Origin: DSXF01 sp964387495
GTDB lineage: Bacteria > Chloroflexota > Anaerolineae > Anaerolineales > Villigracilaceae
Length of the DNA: 64,000 bases
NCBI GenBank assembly: GCA_964387495.1
Contig: CAYLXB010000011.1
Location: 1-64,000, forward strand
Direction: 5' to 3'
Shown in pieces: positions 7,904 to 14,776 of the stretch. The notes below the pieces were generated by a model. It saw nothing but the letters and a program-made list of their open reading frames with translations. It ran no database searches and was not told the origin of the DNA. The position numbers and the translations under genes were made by a program. How positions within the stretch are numbered: the first letter of the stretch is position 1; every line of letters begins with the position of its first letter.

Positions 7904-8053
7904 TGGTTTCCATCCGTGAGGCAAGTAAGATTGGTCTGTGCTGCTTGTGTTGTACACGGACAATATACCCGCGCCAAGACGCCGCCGGTAGACACTTTGG
8001 TGTGGGTTGGAGTGTTGTTTTTTGTTGCGGATTGGGAAGGGGAAGTGTCAGGT

Positions 8054-10699
8054 TTACAACAAGCCCAGTTCACGGGCGCGGAGGATGGCTTCTGTGCGGC
8101 GCTGCACCTGCAATTTGTCGAAAATGCGGCGGTTGTGGCCTTTGACGGTGTCCAGGGCCAGGAAAAGCCGTTCGCAGATTTCCTGGTTCGAAAGGCCCTG
8201 AGCGATCAAGCGCAGGACCGCCAACTCGCGCGGACTGAGCGGTTCCATCAAAGACTGAGGGACGGATGATGACGAATAAACATCTTTCTCATTCCCGAAT
8301 GCTGCCAGTAACTTGTGGATATACTCTCTCATCCTTCCGCTATCAGCCTTCATCTTCGTCAATAGTTCTGCCATTGGAGGCCCTTCATCCACGAAGAGAC
8401 GGACGAACCCGCCTGGCTCCGCCAGTGCCAGTGAATTACCGAGCAGTTCCAGCGCTTTTTCCTGATCGCCATGGGCGCGGTGAGCGACCGCCTGCAACAC
8501 CATCGTTTTGAGGCACTCATTCCGCCAATCCTTGCTTTCCATTTGTTGGCGAAACGGGTTCAACACTGCCAATGCGGCAGATGGGTTTGCCTGGGACAGG
8601 AAGACCCGCGCCTGGCTGATTGGAATTTCATACTGGCCGGCCAGTTCGGCGGCTGCGGTTAATTGACCCTGATGAATCAACAGCAGCACTTGCACAGCAG
8701 CAACCTCGGGCATCGGGTGCATAAAGTTATTCTGGTGCGCGGCCTGTTCAGCCTGGGCCAGCAGATTCTCCGCATCGCTGAAATTACCCTGAACCAGTTT
8801 CAGGCGGGCCAGGAACACGACGGTCATAATGAACCTGTTGATAATCTGGTTATACTGCTGTGCCAGCTGCAAACTTTGCTGCCCATGCTGTTCGGCAGCA
8901 TCCAAATCATTCCACTCGTAATAGATCCGGGCCAGCCCAAAATGCACCACACCGGCGTTCAAAGGCGAATGATCGCCAATTTGCGGCAGGATATTTTGAT
9001 AATTCCCGGCTGCCAGATGAATCTGGTTTTCCAATTCCTGTATCTGGGCCAGTCCAATCGTTGCCAGGAGGGGTTCAACCAGATCGCCGGACGCCCGGGC
9101 GAGTGACAAGGCTTCGGTAAATGTTCGGCCCGCGGCAGACCGATTCCCCTGGATATAATAGGCAAATCCCATATCACGGGTTGCCGAGGAGCGTTCGCCC
9201 AGGCTGTTTGGATGCAGATACTCCAGGGCGCGCTGTCCTTGAACGAGCATGGTTTCTGCCTGGCGGTGCACGAGCGCCAGGTTAGACCTGATGGCAGCAA
9301 TCCTTCCGATCAAGTCCCGGGTTTGGCCGTCCAATTCGGCATCCGGCAGGGCGGCGGCTGCCAGGGCGGCTTCCGCTGCCTGGAGTTTCTCCTCCACGCC
9401 GATTATTTGACCCCCAAGCAACATCATCTGCGCTTGCCTCCACCATAATGCGGGCCTGGCATCCAGGACGGATGTTGGCAGCGACTCCAGCCAGCCCAGC
9501 AGCGTTGTCACTGCGCCGCGCAGGTACAGGGGCATCTGCCTGCTTTCCATCAGGCGCTCAGCACGCTCAATGTCATTGGCCGCAGCCGCATGGCGGAAGG
9601 CATCAAGGATCAGGTCGTTCTTTTCATGCCATTCACTGGCATGAATATGCAGTACGGCGATCTCTTCAGGGGCGAGGCTTTGTCCCAGCCGCTTGCGCAG
9701 CAAATCGGCAAAAAGATGGTGATAGCGGTACCAACACCGTTCGTCGTCCAGCGGGGTGATGAACAAGTTGGCGCGTTCGAGATATTCCAGGGTCGCCTGA
9801 CCGGGAACGGAGGGGTCGAGCAGAATAGCATCACAAAGAGACCCACATATCCGGTCAAGAATAGAAGTGCGCAGTAAAAACATCTGGATGCTTTTGGGCT
9901 GCTGGTGCAGAACCTCTTCAAGCAAATAATCCATTACGAAACGATGGCTGCCGGTGAAAGATTGGATGAAGCCAGCGGCATCTTTATACCCCCGCATCGA
10001 AATGGCAGCCAGCTGCAGACCGGCGATCCAGCCCTCGGTTCGAGCTTCCAGGGCAGCGACATCTTGCGCGGAGAGGGACAGCCCCATCACGGGGTTGAGG
10101 AATTCTGCGATTTCGGCGGGGGTAAAGCGCAAATCGGCGGCGCGCAGTTCGGTGCATTGCCCCCGGGCACGCAGGCGAGCCAGCGGCAGGTCCGGGTCTT
10201 CGCGGGTGGCGATGAGGATGTGCATCTGCGGCGGCTGGTGTTCAATGATAAAGGCCAGGGATCGATCGACCGGTTGGGAATCGATCGAATGATAATCGTC
10301 GAGGACGAGCAGAAAATTTCCGGGTATGGCGGAGACTTCGTTGAGCAGGCTGATCAGAATGACTTCGATTTGCAGGGGTTGGGGGGATTGAAGCGCGGCC
10401 AACAGCCCTTCGCCGGTTCCCGCCTTGACCATCTGGAATGCTTTTACCAGGTAAGAGATGAAACGCGCCGGGTCATTATCGCCCTCATCCAGCGACAACC
10501 ATGCAACCGGCCTCCCACACCTGGCGATCCATTCGCTGACCAGGGTGGTTTTGCCAAAGCCGGCGGAGGCGGAGATGAGCGTCAATTTGCACCCCATCGC
10601 CAGACCCTCGTTCAGCCGAGTGGTCAAGCGCGGGCGGATGACAATGCCAGGACGCGGCGGGGGAATGTACAGTTTTGTCGCCAGGATCGGAACGGACAC
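8054..10699 (-). CDS. MalT/LAL-type LuxR transcriptional regulator (copy 1)
   Basis: An 881-residue STAND-type regulator. The NTPase P-loop is SASAGFGKTTLVSEW (about residues 42-56), the Walker B region is FLLVLDDYHSID (about 125), and a TPR-like helical region fills 400-780. The C-terminal LuxR helix-turn-helix is LSPRELAVLRLIAQGLS and SNQEICERLFLALDTVKGH (about 815-865). MalT-type proteins bind an inducer through the helical domain and activate transcription when ATP-bound. It starts at GTG, with TATACT six bases before and TTGTGA sixteen bases further up, so the mRNA may be leaderless. A close paralogue is at 14777. Confidence 0.9.
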   Translation of the reverse strand: MSVPILATKLYIPPPRPGIVIRPRLTTRLNEGLAMGCKLTLISASAGFGKTTLVSEWIARCGRPVAWLSLDEGDNDPARFISYLVKAFQMVKAGTGEGLLAALQSPQPLQIEVILISLLNEVSAIPGNFLLVLDDYHSIDSQPVDRSLAFIIEHQPPQMHILIATREDPDLPLARLRARGQCTELRAADLRFTPAEIAEFLNPVMGLSLSAQDVAALEARTEGWIAGLQLAAISMRGYKDAAGFIQSFTGSHRFVMDYLLEEVLHQQPKSIQMFLLRTSILDRICGSLCDAILLDPSVPGQATLEYLERANLFITPLDDERCWYRYHHLFADLLRKRLGQSLAPEEIAVLHIHASEWHEKNDLILDAFRHAAAANDIERAERLMESRQMPLYLRGAVTTLLGWLESLPTSVLDARPALWWRQAQMMLLGGQIIGVEEKLQAAEAALAAAALPDAELDGQTRDLIGRIAAIRSNLALVHRQAETMLVQGQRALEYLHPNSLGERSSATRDMGFAYYIQGNRSAAGRTFTEALSLARASGDLVEPLLATIGLAQIQELENQIHLAAGNYQNILPQIGDHSPLNAGVVHFGLARIYYEWNDLDAAEQHGQQSLQLAQQYNQIINRFIMTVVFLARLKLVQGNFSDAENLLAQAEQAAHQNNFMHPMPEVAAVQVLLLIHQGQLTAAAELAGQYEIPISQARVFLSQANPSAALAVLNPFRQQMESKDWRNECLKTMVLQAVAHRAHGDQEKALELLGNSLALAEPGGFVRLFVDEGPPMAELLTKMKADSGRMREYIHKLLAAFGNEKDVYSSSSVPQSLMEPLSPRELAVLRLIAQGLSNQEICERLFLALDTVKGHNRRIFDKLQVQRRTEAILRARELGLL

Positions 10700-10705
10700 G
10701 CTTCA

Positions 10706-10733
10706 AGTATACAGCACATTTTTCAAATCACAA
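10706..10733 (-). promoter_or_regulatory. Candidate promoter of the LuxR regulator copy 1
   Basis: On the minus strand TTGTGA (10733-10728) and TATACT (10711-10706) are separated by 16 bases. The GTG start lies six bases after the -10, where transcription would begin, so a leaderless message is predicted. The -35 box overlaps the stop codon of the preceding MDR gene. Confidence 0.5.
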
Positions 10734-11714
10734 AATATCCTGTATGGCGATGACAACTTTACCTTGAGCATGTTGTTTCTCAAAATACCTGAACGCATCC
10801 GCAATTTTGTTCAACGGGTAACATCCATCGATCACGGGGACAACTTTCCCGGATTCAAGCAGTTCTTTCATAAAGGCTAAATCTGCCTGACTTTGTGCCA
10901 ACGACACGATATGCGTTTTCTGACTCCCGGTCTTTGAAGTCCGTCGTCCCCGACTCGCTGCCTGGAAGAGCTGAAACATGGAACCTCCCGCGACGACATA
11001 GGTTCCCTCAGCGCTTAATGCCCGCAGATAATCGGAAATCGGATGATATCCGTTCACAGCCAGAATCAGGTCATAGCGCTGACCGTTTCGGGTGAAATCT
11101 TCCCGCGTGTAATCAATGACATGGTCAGCCCCCAGTGAGCGCACCCTCTCCAGATTTCGTGTGCTGCACACCGCTGTGACTTCAGCCCCAAGCGCTTTGG
11201 CAATCTGCACGGCAAATGTTCCCACGCCACCAGAGGCACCACAGATCAACGTCTTTTGCCCGGGCTGGATATTCCCTTTGTCGCGCAGCCCCTGTAAAGC
11301 GGTCAGCGCCGCAAGCGGTACAGCCGCGGCCTGCTCGAACGTCAGGTTGACCGGCTTCAGCGTGATTGCAGGTTCATTGGCACAGACATACTCGGCAAAA
11401 GTGCCGCGCCTGCTTGCGCTCGGCAAGTACCCGAAGACCTCATCGCCCGGCTTAAACTGATTGACATGACTGCCAACCGCCTCAACCCGACCGGCTACAT
11501 CAGCCCCGAGTATCTTGATTTTGGGTTGCAGGAGACCTCCCGGCACCAGGCGAATAAGGAATGGATTCGCCCGCATAATCCGCCAGTCACGTGAATTGAT
11601 GGAGGCCGCATGAATTTTGATCAGGACTTCGTCATCTTGGGGAGAGGGTTTTTCCACCTCCCGGAGCTGAAGAACATCCGGCGAACCGTATTTTGTACAG
11701 ATGATGGCTTTCAT
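10728..11714 (-). CDS. Zinc-independent MDR quinone oxidoreductase (paralogue 3)
   Basis: A 328-residue MDR enzyme, MKAIICTKYGSPDVLQLREV, preceded by AAAGGAC. It carries GADVAGRVEAVG and the cofactor loop GASGGVGTFAVQIAKALGA (about residues 152-170), and it lacks catalytic-zinc ligands. It is slightly longer than its paralogues at 2737 and 6251 owing to an insertion near 255 (SRGRRTSKTGSQKT). NADPH-dependent reduction of quinones or enones is the family activity. It is the last gene before the LuxR regulator at 8054, whose promoter overlaps its stop codon. Confidence 0.85.
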   Translation of the reverse strand: MKAIICTKYGSPDVLQLREVEKPSPQDDEVLIKIHAASINSRDWRIMRANPFLIRLVPGGLLQPKIKILGADVAGRVEAVGSHVNQFKPGDEVFGYLPSASRRGTFAEYVCANEPAITLKPVNLTFEQAAAVPLAALTALQGLRDKGNIQPGQKTLICGASGGVGTFAVQIAKALGAEVTAVCSTRNLERVRSLGADHVIDYTREDFTRNGQRYDLILAVNGYHPISDYLRALSAEGTYVVAGGSMFQLFQAASRGRRTSKTGSQKTHIVSLAQSQADLAFMKELLESGKVVPVIDGCYPLNKIADAFRYFEKQHAQGKVVIAIQDIL

Positions 11715-11728
11715 GGCAATGTCCTTTC

Positions 11729-12187
11729 TTATCCTGCTGTTGGGGTGCTCAGCCGGCTTTTGGAGTTGAGTATGGGATAGGCAGACAGCCCAATGCCCAC
11801 AACGTAAAGGATGCTTTGAAGGAGGTTCACCTGCCACCGTCCATGCCCGATGTAGGAAGAAGCGAGAAATGCCATCACTTCAATAAAACCAATCACGAAA
11901 ACCAATGTCCAGAAAGCCGATTTTTGACCGGCGACCAGATTCTTGCGGATGAGCGGCCACGTCAATACCGAGACCATCAGCGAGCAGGAGTTGTACAGGA
12001 TTGTAAAGCAATTGAGTGCAGCGATGGTCTTGGCGCTCAAACCCGCGATTTCGGCCTCTGAGAAAGAAGCTACTTGTAAAATGGGGGAGTTTTGTTTCAG
12101 AGCAATGACAAAGCACAATATAGTAAAGGCAAGGATAAAGTTGATACCGCACCAGATTGAAAGGACCAGCGAGCCTTTTTTTAACAT
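11729..12187 (-). CDS. Four-helix integral membrane protein, unknown function
   Basis: A 152-residue protein with four hydrophobic helices, beginning MLKKGSLVLSIWCGINFILAF. The ATG at 12187 has ACAAGGAGAAAAA directly upstream; an in-frame ATG at 12208 is less likely. No family is recognised with confidence. It lies 14 bases upstream of the MDR gene and 32 bases downstream of a DUF4386 gene, so it belongs to that operon. Confidence 0.65.
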   Translation of the reverse strand: MLKKGSLVLSIWCGINFILAFTILCFVIALKQNSPILQVASFSEAEIAGLSAKTIAALNCFTILYNSCSLMVSVLTWPLIRKNLVAGQKSAFWTLVFVIGFIEVMAFLASSYIGHGRWQVNLLQSILYVVGIGLSAYPILNSKSRLSTPTAG

Positions 12188-12219
12188 TTTTTCTCCTTGT
12201 GATGGCATTCGAACTTAAC

Positions 12220-12903
12220 TCAGGCAGATTTCTGTTCTTTTGCGCCCATGATCAAGAGCCACAAAGTAAGCCCAAATTCTGCAATGAATCCAAGCGGATA
12301 GCTTACATAGGTGATGACCGTGAAGCCTGGGAAGAGGAAAGACTGGAAGAAGGTTGACGACCAGGTAAAACAATGGACCATCAGCACGATGCCCAAAATT
12401 TTGGGAAGGAAGCCCGACTTGAAGACTAAATAGCCAAGCGGAAAGAGCCAGGCGCCATAGAATAACTGGGCGACCGTAAACCCTTTTTCGCGTAAATCGA
12501 GAAAGAACATTGCCAGAGATTGCAATTGATCCACCTGGAATACGTTCAAGTAATCAGGACCATCCATCAACAACCGGAGGGCAAACAGAAAAAGATCGCT
12601 GGAACATTGGACAGCGACACCGCCCAGGTTGAATAACATGAACATGAGAGCGAGGTCTTTATTGACCGGTTTAAGTAAAACGTAGAGAGCCCAGGCAGCC
12701 AAAAAGAAAAGCGCAGCAGCGAGCAGATCGCCTACAACAGTGAGAGTAAACGACCCTTCATGAGCCATGATATTACTGACTATCGCTGCAGCATCCCCAG
12801 GCACAATAAAGCTATCGCGCCACACGTCACTAATGATATGAATTACCATGTAAGCGAGGTACAGGAACCCCGCCATTCTTGCGTTCTTATTGATCGAATT
12901 CAT
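12220..12903 (-). CDS. DUF4386-domain integral membrane protein
   Basis: A 227-residue protein with about six membrane helices and the family-typical start MNSINKNARMAGFLYLAYM. The DUF4386 features are the basic N-terminal NK-NARMAG segment, a conserved FLAAWALYVLLKPVN helix and a GLTLWLLIMG terminal helix. The ATG is preceded by AAAAGGAGATAAAA. The family's role is unknown; members often occur beside oxidoreductases or regulators, as here. Confidence 0.8.
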   Translation of the reverse strand: MNSINKNARMAGFLYLAYMVIHIISDVWRDSFIVPGDAAAIVSNIMAHEGSFTLTVVGDLLAAALFFLAAWALYVLLKPVNKDLALMFMLFNLGGVAVQCSSDLFLFALRLLMDGPDYLNVFQVDQLQSLAMFFLDLREKGFTVAQLFYGAWLFPLGYLVFKSGFLPKILGIVLMVHCFTWSSTFFQSFLFPGFTVITYVSYPLGFIAEFGLTLWLLIMGAKEQKSA

Positions 12904-12941
12904 TTTTATCTCCTTTTCTGATTGATTTTGATGGGCCTCAT

Positions 12942-13079
12942 TTACCTGTTTTCAGCGACTTTAATCAGGTAATCCGGGTTATCTAAAAATCCCAAAAATG
13001 GAATGCATGCAAAGCCTGCGATGTCCGCAATGACGAACAATATTCCCGCACCTAACGCGTTCTTTCTGTTTGTATTCAT
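12942..13079 (-). pseudogene. Truncated DUF4386 gene (N-terminal 45 codons only)
   Basis: The frame reads MNTNRKNALGAGILFVIAD, then IPFLGFLDNPDYLIKVAEN, and stops after 45 residues. This is the beginning of a DUF4386 protein (compare MNTYRKNAVMAG at 4408), whose intact members run to about 220-245 residues. Nothing resembling the remaining helices follows. The intact DUF4386 gene starts 38 bases further on, so this is probably the remnant of a duplicated copy that lost its body by deletion. It may still be translated as a one-helix peptide. Confidence 0.65.
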
Positions 13080-13111
13080 TTTTTCTCTTTTTTGAACGAT
13101 ATGAATGAGTT

Positions 13112-13636
13112 TCATTGAATTTGACTTGAACGACTGGAACCAGGGACTATATAGCGTTGGGAAGTGGATGTAATCCACTTCCAGTGCAATGCAAGATGCG
13201 CAATCGTAAGGATTGTCCACGCGAGTCCAAATACTACATGCAGGCGGCCTGGAATGCTCACAATATAAATGTCAGCGCCAAAGTGGAGCGCCCATGCCAT
13301 CGCACCGAACACGTTGGCCGCGATATAGGTAATCCACATGATCCTATCTACAACGCGGTTGGCGCGCAGCTTTTCCGGCATCCTACTGAGGCGACGTCCG
13401 CGCAGGGCTTTGAGCCAATCCCAATGCCAGACAATGTGCAAAACAATACCGGCGAGACCCGCCACCCCAAAACAGATATGGGCCGTTACCCACGCGCACC
13501 GGGAAAATCCGAGAAAGACAATGTCCAGTTTGTGGGGGATAACGAGCCATAAGATGAATCCGGTGATGGCTGCGATCAGAAGGGTTATGAAGATGGCCAG
13601 ATCGAGCCAGAAGTTGTGTTCAGTCCTACTCATCAT
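13112..13636 (-). CDS. DUF4405-like four-helix membrane protein with histidines
   Basis: A 174-residue protein with four membrane helices. Histidines occur in the helices (THAISFG-like stretch in ICFGVAGLAGIVLHIVW, then WALHFGADI, HVVFGLAW and IAHLALHWKW), resembling the haem-ligand arrangement of small cytochrome-b-type or DUF4405 proteins. Whether haem is bound cannot be told. The N-terminal MMSRTEHNFWLDLAIF is the likely start. It lies between a conserved membrane protein (13702) and the DUF4386 remnant. Confidence 0.65.
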   Translation of the reverse strand: MMSRTEHNFWLDLAIFITLLIAAITGFILWLVIPHKLDIVFLGFSRCAWVTAHICFGVAGLAGIVLHIVWHWDWLKALRGRRLSRMPEKLRANRVVDRIMWITYIAANVFGAMAWALHFGADIYIVSIPGRLHVVFGLAWTILTIAHLALHWKWITSTSQRYIVPGSSRSSQIQ

Positions 13637-13701
13637 TCCAGTATCTCCTCATTGGCGGGTATCTACAAGGGAAACACCTACCCGCCGACTCTAAAAAAGG
13701 C

Positions 13702-14358
13702 TTACTTTGCTGTTTCGATAACCTGTATCCCATATGGGATGAGTGCAATTGCCATCATGATAGAGGCGCTCAGATTAATGATTTCGAGACCATCTGGAAC
13801 GGCTACCAGTAACACCCCGATCAAGAACAATATGCTTTGCCAGCGAGGAAAAGTACCTGCCTTGAGCAAGGCAATGGCTTGAATGGCAAAGCCGATTGGC
13901 AGGAATACAATACCCCACAACAACACCAGCCAGCCTTGTTTTGTAAACATAGCCAAAACGCCCGGCATGATTTGTGCGAATACCTTTTCTGGTAATGTGT
14001 CAAAAGCGCTCATGGTCAGGCATAACGCTCCTTTATCCGCTGCCAGGATGATCGCGCCCAAAATAGATATGGAAGCGCCAACAAAACCAATCCAGGCACT
14101 TGTACCATGCTCAAGCAGTTTCATAAAATGCAGGGCAACCACAATCAAAAGAGCGGTACTTAGCGTGACCAACACGTGTCCGAACTGCAACAGCCCATTA
14201 CCATGGGCTCTGAGTATGATTTCTTCCGGGCTGAGCAGGCGAGGTTGCAGCAAACCAGGGTGAACGGCGAAAGCGAAAATGAACAGCAATGGGAAGCTGA
14301 TGAAAGCAAGGCCAACGCCAATTCGTTTAATTTGATTCAAGAGTATGTTTTCGTTCAT
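13702..14358 (-). CDS. Six-helix integral membrane protein, unknown function
   Basis: A 218-residue protein with about six hydrophobic helices and a short cytoplasmic N-terminus (MNENILLNQIKRIG). It resembles DUF4386-type proteins in size and topology but lacks their usual first helix, so no family is assigned. It follows the second small regulator-linked protein (14390) by about 30 bases and precedes the DUF4405-like gene, all on the minus strand. Confidence 0.65.
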   Translation of the reverse strand: MNENILLNQIKRIGVGLAFISFPLLFIFAFAVHPGLLQPRLLSPEEIILRAHGNGLLQFGHVLVTLSTALLIVVALHFMKLLEHGTSAWIGFVGASISILGAIILAADKGALCLTMSAFDTLPEKVFAQIMPGVLAMFTKQGWLVLLWGIVFLPIGFAIQAIALLKAGTFPRWQSILFLIGVLLVAVPDGLEIINLSASIMMAIALIPYGIQVIETAK

Positions 14359-14389
14359 TTTTTCCTTTTTTGAGCAATAGGGATGAGTT

Positions 14390-14635
14390 TTATTCGCATT
14401 GGACTCGATTGACCGAGACCAATATCATTCCCAGATCACGTACTTTTTTGAGCAAGCCATGCAGGGCGGCCTGATCAGCCACAGGTCCAGAAAGAAGCGT
14501 ATCGCCGTCTTCCTCCAGCGTGATGGCCAAGCCATTGAACCAATGTGTCCATTGACTGTCCAGGTGGCCTTTGAGCCGGATCTGGTAGATCACAGGCTGC
14601 GATGAATCGGGTTGGGGAGCGAGTTCGTTTGACAT
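14390..14635 (-). CDS. Conserved small protein, regulator-linked (copy 2)
   Basis: About 81 residues from MSNELAPQ, or 88 if the ATG at 14656 is used. The core IRLKGHLDSQWTHWF, ITLEEDGDTLLSGP and DQAALHGLLKKVRDLGM is nearly the same as in copy 1 (7637). It lies immediately downstream of the second MalT/LuxR-type regulator, as copy 1 follows the first. It has no membrane segment and no recognised domain. The strict linkage to the regulator suggests a partner role (inference). Confidence 0.65.
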   Translation of the reverse strand: MSNELAPQPDSSQPVIYQIRLKGHLDSQWTHWFNGLAITLEEDGDTLLSGPVADQAALHGLLKKVRDLGMILVSVNRVQCE

Positions 14636-14776
14636 CGGTTTTTGTCCATCCGGCAAGCAATAACGGTCTGGGCTACTTGTGCGTTACACAGACAATATAC
14701 CTGCGCCAATGTGCCACCGATAGACACTTTGGTGTGGTTCGGAGTGTTGTTTTGAATTGTTGGGATGCGGGGATGT

